The notes below the pieces were generated by a model, which worked only from the letters and a program-made list of their open reading frames with translations, had not been told where the DNA came from and searched no databases. Of a stretch of 18,402 nt of DNA, positions 1-7,506 are shown in pieces. Origin of the DNA: Bacillota bacterium (lineage in GTDB: Bacteria > Bacillota > Clostridia > Christensenellales > Aristaeellaceae); NCBI GenBank assembly GCA_023460055.1, contig JAEWRJ010000051.1:1-18402 (forward strand), in the 5' to 3' direction. The translations under genes were made by a program, and so were the position numbers. The first letter of the stretch is position 1, and each line of letters opens with the position of its first letter.

Positions 1-1586
1 CCGCCCCTGTTCTGAGACCGGTAAGTGGACTGGCTGAGGCGCTTGACATAGCCGAAGTGCGTCATCGTGACCACCATGTCATCCACGGGGATCAGGTCCT
101 CGATATCTATTTCGCCCTCCACCATGCTGATCTCGGTGCGGCGGCCGTCCGCGTGCTTGGCGCGAACCACCAAGAGTTCCTCCTTGATCACGCTCATCAA
201 GAGCTTTTCATCCGCCAGGATGCTCTCCAGGTAGGCGATCGTCTTTTGCAGCTCATCAAACTCAGCCTGCAGCCTGTCAGCCTCCAGATTGGTCAGCCTC
301 GCCAGGCGCATATCCAGAATGGCCTGGGCCTGGATGTCAGAAAAATCAAAGCGCTCGATCAGGCGGGTCTTGGCAGTCGGCGTATCCTTGGAGGTGCGGA
401 TCAGGTGCACCACTTCATCGATGTTGAGCAGCGCCTTGAGCAGGCCTTCCAGGATATGTGAGCGGGCCTTGGCCTTGTTCAAATCATAGCGGGTGCGGCG
501 CGTCACCACATCCTTCTGGTGCTCAATATAGTAATGCAGCATCTCCCTGAGGCTGAGCACGCGGGGCTGGCCGTTCACCAGCGCCAGCATGATGGCCCCG
601 AAAGTCTCCTGCATCTGGGTGTGCTTATAGAGGTAGCTGAGCACTACGCTGGGCTGCGCGTCCTTTTTAAGCTCAATGACGATGCGCATGCCGTTGCGGT
701 CAGATTCGTCGCGCAGGTCACTGATCCCCTCGATGCGCTTTTCATGCACCAGCTCGGCGATCTTGGTGATCAGTTTCGCTTTATTTACCGCGTAGGGTAT
801 CTCCGACACAATGATGCGGTCGCGCCCGTTAGCCATAGCCTCTATTTCCGACTTGGCGCGGGTGACAATGCGGCCGCGCCCCGTATAGTACGCTTCCCGG
901 ATGCCGCTGCGCCCCAGGATCACGCCGCCTGTGGGAAAGTCCGGCCCCTTGATATACTCCATCAGCTCATCCATCGACAGCTCGGGGTTGTCGATCATGG
1001 CCACAACGCCGTCGATCACCTCGCCCAGGTTGTGCGGGGGAATGTTGGTCGCCATGCCTACGGCAATGCCGCTGGAGCCGTTGACAAGCAGGTTGGGGTA
1101 GCGCGCGGGCATCACGGAGGGCTGCATCAGCGTTTCGTCAAAGTTGGGGTAGAAGTCCACTGTGTCCTTGTCGATCTCGCCGATCAAAAAGCCGGAAAGC
1201 TTTGACAGCCTGGCCTCTGTATAGCGCATCGCGGCCGCGCCGTCGCCATCCACCGAGCCGAAGTTGCCCTGCCCCTCAACCAGCAAAGAGCGGGTGGAAA
1301 AGTCCTGCGCCAGGCGTACCATCGCGTCATACACGCTGCTGTCGCCGTGAGGATGGTACTTGCCCAGCACTTCGCCGACGATGCGGGCGCTCTTGCGGAA
1401 AGGCTTGTCGCTGGTCATGCCCAGCTCGTTCATGGCATAGAGGATGCGGCGGTGCACCGGCTTGAGCCCGTCTCGCACATCGGGCAAAGCGCGGTTGATG
1501 ATGACCGCCATCGCGTAGGAGATAAAGGATGTTTTCAGCTCGTTTTCCAGATCCGCCGGAAGCAGCCTGTCTTTAATATCACTCAT
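1..1586 (-). CDS. gyrA: DNA gyrase subunit A, 3' part cut off by window edge
   Basis: GyrA is the breakage-reunion subunit of gyrase, which with GyrB introduces negative supercoils using ATP. About 528 N-terminal residues are visible, starting MSDIKDRLLP. The catalytic tyrosine lies in RYTEARL at residue 122. The quinolone-resistance region reads HPHGDSSVYD, with Ser83 and Asp87, the residues of the sensitive enzyme in E. coli numbering. The last visible residues, TYRSQNRG, are the start of the GyrA-box that opens the C-terminal DNA-wrapping domain, so roughly the last third of the protein (normally 800-850 residues) lies outside. GGAGGAGGG stands 7 bases before the ATG. The gene starts 17 bases after the gyrB stop, so the two are co-transcribed. 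The reading frame stays open to the left edge. Confidence 0.98.
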   Translation of the reverse strand, partial: MSDIKDRLLPADLENELKTSFISYAMAVIINRALPDVRDGLKPVHRRILYAMNELGMTSDKPFRKSARIVGEVLGKYHPHGDSSVYDAMVRLAQDFSTRSLLVEGQGNFGSVDGDGAAAMRYTEARLSKLSGFLIGEIDKDTVDFYPNFDETLMQPSVMPARYPNLLVNGSSGIAVGMATNIPPHNLGEVIDGVVAMIDNPELSMDELMEYIKGPDFPTGGVILGRSGIREAYYTGRGRIVTRAKSEIEAMANGRDRIIVSEIPYAVNKAKLITKIAELVHEKRIEGISDLRDESDRNGMRIVIELKKDAQPSVVLSYLYKHTQMQETFGAIMLALVNGQPRVLSLREMLHYYIEHQKDVVTRRTRYDLNKAKARSHILEGLLKALLNIDEVVHLIRTSKDTPTAKTRLIERFDFSDIQAQAILDMRLARLTNLEADRLQAEFDELQKTIAYLESILADEKLLMSVIKEELLVVRAKHADGRRTEISMVEGEIDIEDLIPVDDMVVTMTHFGYVKRLSQSTYRSQNRG

Positions 1587-1603
1587 ATCTGTCCCTCCTC
1601 CGC

Positions 1604-3574
1604 TTACACGTCAAGGTCTCTGACCAGGTCGTAATTCTGTTCGATAAACTCACGCCTGGGCTCAACCTGATCACCCATCAGGAGGGTCATGGCCTCGTCC
1701 GCCGCGATGGCGTCGTGCGCCGTCACCTGCTTCATGGTGCGGGTTTCAGGGTTCATCGTCGTAGTCCACAGCTGCTCGGCACTCATCTCGCCAAGGCCTT
1801 TATAGCGCTGGATCTCAGGCTTGGGGTCGCGGCCGATCCGGTCAAGCAATACCTGCAGCTCTTTGTCATCGTAGACATAATTCTCCTGCTTGCCCTTGGT
1901 GACCTTGTACAGCGGCGGCATGGCAATATAAACGAAGCCGTTATCGATCAAAGGACGCATGTAACGGTAGAAGAAAGTGAGCATCAGGATGCGGATATGG
2001 GCTCCGTCGACATCGGCGTCCGTCATGCAGACGATGCGGTGATACCGCAGCTTGCCCAGATCAAACTCGTCGCCAAAGCCGCAGCCGAAAGCCGTGATCA
2101 TGTTTTTGATTTCGGCGTTGAGCAGGGCTTTGTCGATGCGGGTCTTTTCAACATTCAATATCTTGCCGCGCAGGGGCATAATGGCCTGAAAGTGCCTGTC
2201 GCGGCCGGTCTTGGCGCTGCCGCCGGCTGAATCGCCCTCGACGATGAAAATCTCGCACTTGGCAGGGTCTCTCTCCGAGCAATCGGCCAGCTTGCCGGGC
2301 AGGGAAGCGGATTCAAGCACCGTTTTGCGCCGGGTCAGCTCACGCGCCTTGCGGGCCGCCTCGCGGGCGCGGGCGGCGCCCAGGCAGCGGTCAAGGATAG
2401 CGCGGCCGACACCCGGATTCTCTTCAAGAAAGGCGCTCAACCCCTCGCTGACCAGGCTGTCCACGATACCGCGCACGACGCTGTTGCCGAGTTTTGATTT
2501 GGTCTGCCCCTCGAACTGCGGCTCCTTCAGCTTCACAGAAATGACGGCCGCGATGCTCTCGCGCACATCCTCGCTTTTCAGGTTGGCGTCCGCCTCCTTT
2601 AAATACTTATAGCGTCGGCCGTAATCATTGATGCAGCGGGTGAGCGCCGCAGAGAAGCCCTGCAGGTGGGTACCGCCCTCGGGCGTGTGTATGTTGTTGG
2701 CGAAGGCAAAGATGTTTTCAGAGTAGGTATCGTTATACTGCATCGCCACCTCCACCGCCACATCCTGCTTGAGGCCTTCGATGTAGATGGGCTCAGGGAA
2801 GAGGACTTCCTTATTTTTGTTGATGTACTTGACAAACTCGGCGATGCCCCCCTCAAAGTGGTAGACACGCTCATCCGGCGCGTCCCCGCGCTCATCCCGG
2901 ATGATGATACGGATGCCCTTGTTCAGGAAGGCCATTTCCCGCATGCGCACGCGCAGTGTGTCAAAGCGGAACTCCGCCTCTTCCTCAAACACGCCGTCTG
3001 GATTTTCGGCAGACTTGATATCCGGCCAGAAGCGGATGGTGGTCCCTGTCCGGTCCGTCTCGCCCACGACTTTCAGATCGTATTCCACCTTGCCGCGATT
3101 GTATTCCTGCTGATAGATCCTGCCGTCCTGATACACCGTCACCATAAAGTGGCTGGACAGAGCATTAACAACCGAAGCGCCTACGCCGTGCAGGCCCCCG
3201 GACACCTTATAGCCTTCGCCGCCGAACTTGCCGCCGGCGTGCAGCACGGTCAGGCAGACCTCGACCGCGGGCCGCTTCAGCTTGGGGTGCATGCCCACCG
3301 GGAAGCCGCGGCCGTCATCCTTCACCTCGACGGAACCATCTTTCAGCAAGCGGACCTCCACCTGCGTGCAGTAGCCGGCCAGCGCCTCGTCAATGGAATT
3401 ATCTACGATCTCATATACACAGTGGTGCAGGCCGTTGACATCGGTGGAGCCGATGTACATGCCGGGCCGCTTGCGAACGGCCTCCAGCCCTTCCAGCACC
3501 TGTATCTGGTTTTCATCGTAATGCGCGTTGACATGGGTTGCCATCGCGCTCATGCTTTCTTTGTGTTCGGTCAT
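1604..3574 (-). CDS. gyrB: DNA gyrase subunit B
   Basis: This is the ATPase subunit of gyrase, 656 residues, a normal length for Firmicute GyrB. The N-terminal GHKL ATPase domain shows EIVDNSIDEA (near residue 55), DDGRGFP (near 86) and GGLHGVG (near 127). The TOPRIM domain shows EGDSAGGSAK (near 447) and MTDADVDGAH (near 519), which supply the metal-binding acidic residues. The C-terminal part has QRYKGLGEM, conserved in type II topoisomerases. Met1, Met8 and Met11 are all possible starts; Met1 is chosen because GAGGG lies 5 bases before it. The gene has its own promoter upstream and leads into gyrA. The neighbour before gyrB is not recF, so the classic dnaA-dnaN-recF-gyrB-gyrA order is not kept here. 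Confidence 0.98.
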   Translation of the reverse strand: MTEHKESMSAMATHVNAHYDENQIQVLEGLEAVRKRPGMYIGSTDVNGLHHCVYEIVDNSIDEALAGYCTQVEVRLLKDGSVEVKDDGRGFPVGMHPKLKRPAVEVCLTVLHAGGKFGGEGYKVSGGLHGVGASVVNALSSHFMVTVYQDGRIYQQEYNRGKVEYDLKVVGETDRTGTTIRFWPDIKSAENPDGVFEEEAEFRFDTLRVRMREMAFLNKGIRIIIRDERGDAPDERVYHFEGGIAEFVKYINKNKEVLFPEPIYIEGLKQDVAVEVAMQYNDTYSENIFAFANNIHTPEGGTHLQGFSAALTRCINDYGRRYKYLKEADANLKSEDVRESIAAVISVKLKEPQFEGQTKSKLGNSVVRGIVDSLVSEGLSAFLEENPGVGRAILDRCLGAARAREAARKARELTRRKTVLESASLPGKLADCSERDPAKCEIFIVEGDSAGGSAKTGRDRHFQAIMPLRGKILNVEKTRIDKALLNAEIKNMITAFGCGFGDEFDLGKLRYHRIVCMTDADVDGAHIRILMLTFFYRYMRPLIDNGFVYIAMPPLYKVTKGKQENYVYDDKELQVLLDRIGRDPKPEIQRYKGLGEMSAEQLWTTTMNPETRTMKQVTAHDAIAADEAMTLLMGDQVEPRREFIEQNYDLVRDLDV

Positions 3575-3622
3575 TGTTTCCCTCGTTTTCTACGCTGAAA
3601 CAGCGCGCTTATCACGATAGAC

Positions 3623-3651
3623 ATTATACCATAAAATGGTCAAAAAGTGAA
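3623..3651 (-). promoter_or_regulatory. Promoter of gyrB-gyrA
   Basis: On the minus strand a perfect TATAAT -10 box (3623-3628) is preceded by TGG, giving an extended -10. A TTCACT -35 box (3646-3651) lies 17 bases upstream, matching TTGACA at 4 of 6 positions. Transcription would start near 3616, leaving a leader of about 40 bases before gyrB. The spacer holds the inverted repeat ACCAT-AAA-ATGGT (3628-3640), which could be an operator or chance. Confidence 0.7.
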
Positions 3652-3688
3652 GCGCGAAGCGGGGGTATAAATCGCGGATATAATAAGG

Positions 3689-3721
3689 AAGCGTCTGATA
3701 AATTCACTTCACCAGACGCTT
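3689..3721 (-). terminator. Terminator after the phoU-phoP-phoR-EamA unit
   Basis: A perfect 9-bp stem, AAGCGTCTG paired with CAGACGCTT, encloses a 15-base loop. On the minus strand it is followed by a T-rich but interrupted tract (CCTTATTATAT). It lies 26 bases past the stop of the EamA gene and before the gyrB promoter, where a terminator is expected. Confidence 0.6.
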
Positions 3722-3747
3722 GTATAATTTGGTTAAACCGTTCAGGG

Positions 3748-4161
3748 TTAAAGCACCAGAACCAGCGTGCCCGCGGTGATCAGAAGGCCGCCGAGAACAG
3801 ACTTCAAGGTCAGTTCCTCTCCCAGGATCATATAGGCCAGCACAATGCTGATGACCACGCTGAGCTTATCCACCGGCACCACCTGTGACACCTTTCCCAT
3901 CTGCAGCGCCTTGTAATAAAACAGCCACGAAATCCCCGTCGCCAGGCCGGACAGAATCAAAAATGTCCAGCTGCGGCGCGTGATGTCCTCAATGCCGTGC
4001 TGTTTGCCGGTCAGCAGTACAATGCCCCAGGCCATCACCAGCACCACCGTGGTGCGGATGGCGGTCGCCAGATTTGAGTTGACCTCACTGATTCCGATCT
4101 TCGCCAGCAGCGAAGTCAGCGCGGCAAACAGTGCCGACAGCAGCGCGTAAACCAGCCACAT
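3748..4161 (-). CDS. Single-domain EamA (DMT superfamily) transporter
   Basis: The product is a 137-residue, almost wholly hydrophobic membrane protein with about 4-5 predicted helices. The first helix reads WLVYALLSALFAALTS, and a later segment, WLFYYKALQMGKVS, then VVPVDKLSVV and LGEELT, is typical of EamA/DMT proteins. Most DMT permeases carry two EamA repeats and ten helices. This one has a single repeat, so it probably works as a dimer, as small half-size family members do. The substrate is unknown. The open frame extends upstream to 4344 inside phoR, but AGGAGG six bases before the Met at 4161 fixes the start. The gene follows phoR by 13 bases, so it is probably read from the phosphate-regulated unit; whether it has a role in phosphate starvation is unknown. 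Confidence 0.88.
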   Translation of the reverse strand: MWLVYALLSALFAALTSLLAKIGISEVNSNLATAIRTTVVLVMAWGIVLLTGKQHGIEDITRRSWTFLILSGLATGISWLFYYKALQMGKVSQVVPVDKLSVVISIVLAYMILGEELTLKSVLGGLLITAGTLVLVL

Positions 4162-4174
4162 AGTTAACCTCCTC

Positions 4175-5758
4175 TCAGGATATGATGGGCAGGCGGCAGG
4201 TGAACAGGCTGCCTTCGCCCTCCGTGCTCTCCACCTCAACCCGGCCGCCATGGTACTCCGCCACATGCTTGACGATGGACAGGCCCAGCCCGGTGCCGCC
4301 CGTCTTTTTGGAACGGCTCTTGTCCGCCCTGTAGAAGCGTTCAAAGATATGCCCCAGATGCATGGGGGCGATGCCGATGCCGGTATCCCTTACGCGGATC
4401 AGGCAATCATCCCCTTCACGCATAAAGCTGAGGGTGACGCTGCCGCCCTCCCTGTTATACTTGACGGCGTTGTCCGCCAGGTTGTATACCATCTCATCAA
4501 GCATCCCCTTGCTGCCCAGAAGCGTCAATCCATCCTTGCCCTCAACCCTCAGGCTGACCCCGCGCTGGGCCGCCTTCTCACGCAGGCTGTCCGCGACACC
4601 TTCGCACAGCCCGAAGATATTCACAGGCTCCATGCGGCCTTCGGTCTTGCCTTCATCAAAGGCGGACAGCCTGATGATGTCGTTGACAATGTTGACCAGG
4701 CGGTCTGACTGCTGTTTCACTCTCCCCGCGAAGGGCCGGATGTCCTCTGGCGGCACCTTTCCGTCTGCCATCAGTTCCGACAGCACCGATATGGTGGTCA
4801 GCGGGGTCTTGAGTTCATGGGACACATTGGCGGAAAACTCCTTGCGCTGCAGTTCGGCCCTCTGGCGTTCCGTCACATCGATAAACAGCACGACGACGCC
4901 GTTCAGTTTATCCTGATAGACAGGATTCAAGAGCACCTGATATGTCCGGCCTTTCAGCTTCAGCGTGCATTCCGCCTTGTGTCCCTCAAGGCAACGCTTT
5001 ACCTCCGCCGTAAAGACCGGATCGCGGTGCAGCAGCAGCACGCTTTTGCCCGCGGCCTCCTTCTGCCCAAGCAAGGACAGCACGCTGTCATTGGCCAAAA
5101 TAACACAACCTATTTCATCCAGAAGCAAAAGCCCCTCGCGCATGTTTTCCATAATGGCGGCAATGGTGGCGTTTCTGCCTTCCGTCTCTCCTATCCGGCG
5201 GGACAGTTCCCGCCGCTGGGCTTCTATGCGCCTGTACAAGGGCAGCAATTCATCATATCCCTTGGGCTGGGGACCGAAAAGATCCAGGCCATTGATCGGA
5301 TCTACAATGCTGCGGGTCAGCCGCCTGGCCAGCAGCCAGGAAAAGGCAAGCGCGGCCGCAATGCTCAGTGCCAGCCCCGGCAGCAGACGCGTCAGGCGAT
5401 CAGTTAAGGTGTCCGAGGCATAGGAAACCCTCAGGATGCGGTCATCCTCCATCACCTTGGCGTAGTAATAAGTCTGCCTGCCAAGCGTGTCGGAAAAACG
5501 CTCGCTCTCCCCCCAGCCTGCGGAGATCGCCTGCTGTACCTCGGCACGGTCTATGTGATTTTCCAGCTCCCCGGGGTTCCTTTCGCTGTCAAACAGAACC
5601 TGGCCCGTTTCATCCAGCACCGTGACGCGCAGATCTTTCAAGCCCTGCTTTGCTTCGTCCGGCAAACGCAGGGCTGTTGATACGCCCCACAGCAGGGCAA
5701 AAAAAAGCACGGTCAGCAGCACCAGCAGGCTCATCGAGCGGAAGATGCGCTTTTCCAT
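4175..5758 (-). CDS. phoR: PhoR-type sensor histidine kinase
   Basis: This 527-residue membrane kinase should phosphorylate the response regulator encoded just upstream. Helix 1 spans about residues 9-30. A short extracytoplasmic segment follows (about 31-125), then helix 2 (126-145) and a HAMP-like linker. A PAS domain lies at about 195-295. The HisKA domain has the phospho-acceptor His314 in NVSHELKTPL. The ATPase domain carries the N box (LADNAVKYN, Asn430), DTGIGI, FERFYRADKSR and GGTGLGLSI. This TM-sensor-TM-HAMP-PAS-HisKA order is that of PhoR. The name also rests on the position after phoU and phoP; kinases such as VicK/WalK have a similar layout. It starts 2 bases after the phoP stop, with a GGGGA ribosome site inside the end of phoP. 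Confidence 0.9.
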   Translation of the reverse strand: MEKRIFRSMSLLVLLTVLFFALLWGVSTALRLPDEAKQGLKDLRVTVLDETGQVLFDSERNPGELENHIDRAEVQQAISAGWGESERFSDTLGRQTYYYAKVMEDDRILRVSYASDTLTDRLTRLLPGLALSIAAALAFSWLLARRLTRSIVDPINGLDLFGPQPKGYDELLPLYRRIEAQRRELSRRIGETEGRNATIAAIMENMREGLLLLDEIGCVILANDSVLSLLGQKEAAGKSVLLLHRDPVFTAEVKRCLEGHKAECTLKLKGRTYQVLLNPVYQDKLNGVVVLFIDVTERQRAELQRKEFSANVSHELKTPLTTISVLSELMADGKVPPEDIRPFAGRVKQQSDRLVNIVNDIIRLSAFDEGKTEGRMEPVNIFGLCEGVADSLREKAAQRGVSLRVEGKDGLTLLGSKGMLDEMVYNLADNAVKYNREGGSVTLSFMREGDDCLIRVRDTGIGIAPMHLGHIFERFYRADKSRSKKTGGTGLGLSIVKHVAEYHGGRVEVESTEGEGSLFTCRLPIIS

Positions 5759-5760
5759 AC

Positions 5761-6438
5761 TTAATCCCCTATCTTATATCCTACGTTGCGCACAGTCTTG
5801 ATATAATCACCGGCGCCCCCCAGCTTCTGCCGCAGGGACTTGATGTGCATATCCACCGTGCGGCTTTCGCCCGCGTAATCATAGCCCCACACCTCATCCA
5901 TCAGCTTGTTGCGGCTGAGCACGATATCGCGGTTGATCAGCAGATATCGCAGCAACTCAAATTCCCTGAAGGTCAGCTGTACGCCCTCGCCCGCAACGCG
6001 CACTTCATGACGCTGGCCGCTGAGTTCAAGATCATGAAAGATGAGTTCTTCCGCTTCCATAGGTGTGCCGCCGGCCCTTCGCAGCACCGCGTGAATGCGC
6101 GCCGTCAATTCCGTCACCCCAAAGGGCTTGCTGACGTAGTCATCCGCCCCCAGGTTCAGCCCCTTGACTTTATCAGCCTCGCTGCCTTTGGCGGTCAGCA
6201 TGATGACGGGGATCTGCGCAAAGCGCTTGCTCCCGCGCAGCCTCTTCAAGAGGCTCAGCCCGTCTTCTCCGGGCAGCATAATGTCAAGCAGCGCAAGATC
6301 AGGCCGCTCGTGTTCTAAAGCTTCCAGAAAATCGGCGGCGCTTTCATAGCCTTCGCAGTCAAAACCGCCGCTGCGCAGCGCGTAAACGCTCAGCTCCCGG
6401 ATATCCTCATCATCCTCAACGATATAAACCAGCGGCAT
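5761..6438 (-). CDS. phoP: PhoP/PhoB-type response regulator (OmpR family)
   Basis: This is a 225-residue DNA-binding response regulator. The receiver domain has the acidic pair at Asp9/Asp10, phospho-acceptor Asp52 in LLDIMLPGEDG, Thr82 in IMLTAKG and Lys104 in SKPFG. The C-terminal winged helix (about 130-225) contains the recognition-helix region SRTVDMHIKSLRQKLG and the wing TVRNVGYKI. When phosphorylated it should bind PHO boxes and switch on phosphate-starvation genes. The name rests on its place between phoU and phoR; sequence alone would only say OmpR family. The ATG follows the phoU stop codon with no gap, and a GGGGG ribosome site lies in the end of phoU, suggesting coupled translation. 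Confidence 0.9.
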   Translation of the reverse strand: MPLVYIVEDDEDIRELSVYALRSGGFDCEGYESAADFLEALEHERPDLALLDIMLPGEDGLSLLKRLRGSKRFAQIPVIMLTAKGSEADKVKGLNLGADDYVSKPFGVTELTARIHAVLRRAGGTPMEAEELIFHDLELSGQRHEVRVAGEGVQLTFREFELLRYLLINRDIVLSRNKLMDEVWGYDYAGESRTVDMHIKSLRQKLGGAGDYIKTVRNVGYKIGD

Positions 6439-7107
6439 CTATTCCCCCACCTTGGCCTTGCCCTTGACATGCTGGCCGGTGATCGAAAATACCACCCACT
6501 CCGCCACATTGACAGCGTGGTCGCCGATACGCTCCAGGTATTTGGTGATCATCATCAGATCCAGCGCCTGCTCGGCCGCGTCCTTGTTATTCCGGATCAG
6601 GTCGATCAGCTCATTCTTGATCTGGGTGAACAGGTTATCCACCACATCATCATAAGCAATCACAGCCAGCGCGAGATCAAGATTTTTTTCAACGAAAGCA
6701 TCGATCGCCTGCGTGACCATCAAAGCCGTCGCCTCACCCATACGGGGTATATCGATCAGCTCGGAGATATGCGGCCTGTCCGCCAAAAAGACCGAAATCT
6801 CAGCGATATCCGCGGCCTGGTCTCCTATGCGTTCCATGTCAGTAATCATCTTAAGCGCCGCCGAAATCAGTCGCAGATCGCGTGCTACAGGCTGCTGCTG
6901 AAGCAGCAGGCGAAGGCACATCGCCTCAATGTCCCTCTCCTTCTGGTTGACGGTCTGGTCCTCCGCGACGACCTTCTTGGCCAGCTCTGTATCCTGTTCC
7001 TTCAAGGCCTTGATTGAGGAGGCGATCGCCGCCTCGATCAGGGCGCCCATTTCGATCAGATCATTATTCAGCACCTGCATCTGATGGTCAAACTTGTTGC
7101 GCATCAT
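6439..7107 (-). CDS. phoU: Phosphate signalling protein PhoU
   Basis: PhoU is a cytoplasmic helical-bundle protein that damps phosphate-starvation signalling by linking the Pst transporter to the PhoR kinase. The 222-residue product has the two symmetric PhoU repeats, each with a metal-site helix: DMERIGDQAADIAE (residues 90-103) and YLERIGDHAVNVAEW (190-204). Length and both motifs are intact. There are two adjacent Met codons; the first is chosen because GGGAG lies 9 bases away. Its ATG overlaps the TAA of the broken pstB by one base, the normal pstB-phoU junction. The transporter genes that should precede it are missing, which is unusual for a protein whose known partner is PstB. Confidence 0.97.
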   Translation of the reverse strand: MMRNKFDHQMQVLNNDLIEMGALIEAAIASSIKALKEQDTELAKKVVAEDQTVNQKERDIEAMCLRLLLQQQPVARDLRLISAALKMITDMERIGDQAADIAEISVFLADRPHISELIDIPRMGEATALMVTQAIDAFVEKNLDLALAVIAYDDVVDNLFTQIKNELIDLIRNNKDAAEQALDLMMITKYLERIGDHAVNVAEWVVFSITGQHVKGKAKVGE

Positions 7108-7322
7108 TATCCAAATCTCCCTGTGTTGTAATCTTCAGCCCTCTGATCACGCGTCATAAAGAAGACCTGCCCGGCAACACCGCCTCTGCCCTTTCTCCCG
7201 AAAAGAAAAACGCGGCGATGTCCCATACACGAGTCGCCTTCAGCATGTTATGCGTGACGATGGCTATAGTATACTTCTTTTTCATCTCCTTGACCAGTTC
7301 TTCTATCCTGACAGCAGAGATC
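7107..7322 (-). pseudogene. pstB: 3' remnant of pstB (phosphate ABC transporter ATPase), frameshifted
   Basis: Minus-strand translation shows the C-terminal end of PstB in two frames. The first gives VRIEELVKEMKKKYTIAIVT then HNM and FFFSGERAEA, matching the H-loop region of PstB. After a one-base frameshift near 7172-7183 the other frame gives GQVFFMTRDQRAEDYNTGRF then G and a stop, matching the conserved PstB tail. Only about 70 of the usual 250 or so residues remain; the Walker A, Q-loop, signature and Walker B regions are gone. The normally near-invariant THNMQQA and RVSD segments read THNMLKA and RVWD, a further sign of decay. The remnant's stop overlaps the phoU ATG, and it carries the phoU ribosome site, which may be why this stretch persists. 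It can make no working ATPase. Confidence 0.88.
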
Positions 7323-7391
7323 AGATGCGCCGCGGCCGCCTGGATGCCGAATATCTCTCTCATTTTTCCATCGTTCATGCGGCACACCTGC

Positions 7392-7445
7392 ATCATACCA
7401 TATGAGCGTAAAGGCAACTGCATTTCCTTGTAAATTTCTTGTAAA
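7392..7445 (-). promoter_or_regulatory. PHO-box promoter in front of the pstB remnant and phoU-phoP-phoR
   Basis: On the minus strand two exact TTTACA hexamers (7440-7445 and 7429-7434) are 11 bases apart. A poor copy ATGCAG (7418-7423) and a near copy TTTACG (7407-7412) continue the same 11-base spacing. This matches the Bacillus-type PhoP site, repeats of TT(A/C/T)ACA separated by 5 bases. A TATGAT -10 box (7392-7397) follows, which puts the repeats at about -20 to -60 from the start of transcription, as in PhoP-activated promoters. There is no convincing -35 box, fitting a promoter that needs the activator. It should be induced at low phosphate and make phoP-phoR self-regulating. Confidence 0.75.
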
Positions 7446-7463
7446 GATGCCATTCGCGCAGCG

Positions 7464-7487
7464 AAAAGCCGCCCCCGAAGGAGCGGC
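7464..7487 (-). terminator. Rho-independent terminator of the third secreted-protein gene
   Basis: On the minus strand, GCCGCTCC pairs with GGGGCGGC around a TTCG tetraloop (8-bp stem including one G-T pair), directly followed by TTTT. It lies about 20 bases after the stop at 7507 and just before the PHO-box promoter, cleanly separating the two transcription units. Confidence 0.88.
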
Positions 7488-7506
7488 CTGCATCATTTGC
7501 TATGGT

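Noticed and set aside
2666..3598. A 310-codon plus-strand frame opposite gyrB, and similar long frames opposite gyrA, phoR and phoP
   Set aside because: All are antisense to genes with clear conserved motifs and carry no recognisable domain; long antisense frames are expected at this GC content.
3629..3645. TTGACC near the gyrB -10 as a -35 box
   Set aside because: It is only 9 bases from TATAAT; the TTCACT box at the correct 17-base distance is preferred.
4162..4344. Upstream extension of the EamA gene into phoR
   Set aside because: The extra 61 residues are Arg/Ala-rich antisense-like sequence inside conserved phoR, and AGGAGG marks the Met at 4161.
7154..7453. A 99-codon minus-strand frame taken as an intact small gene
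   Set aside because: Its C-terminal half is PstB sequence that ends at a frameshift, its 5' half overlaps the PHO-box promoter, and its ATG lies upstream of the predicted transcription start.
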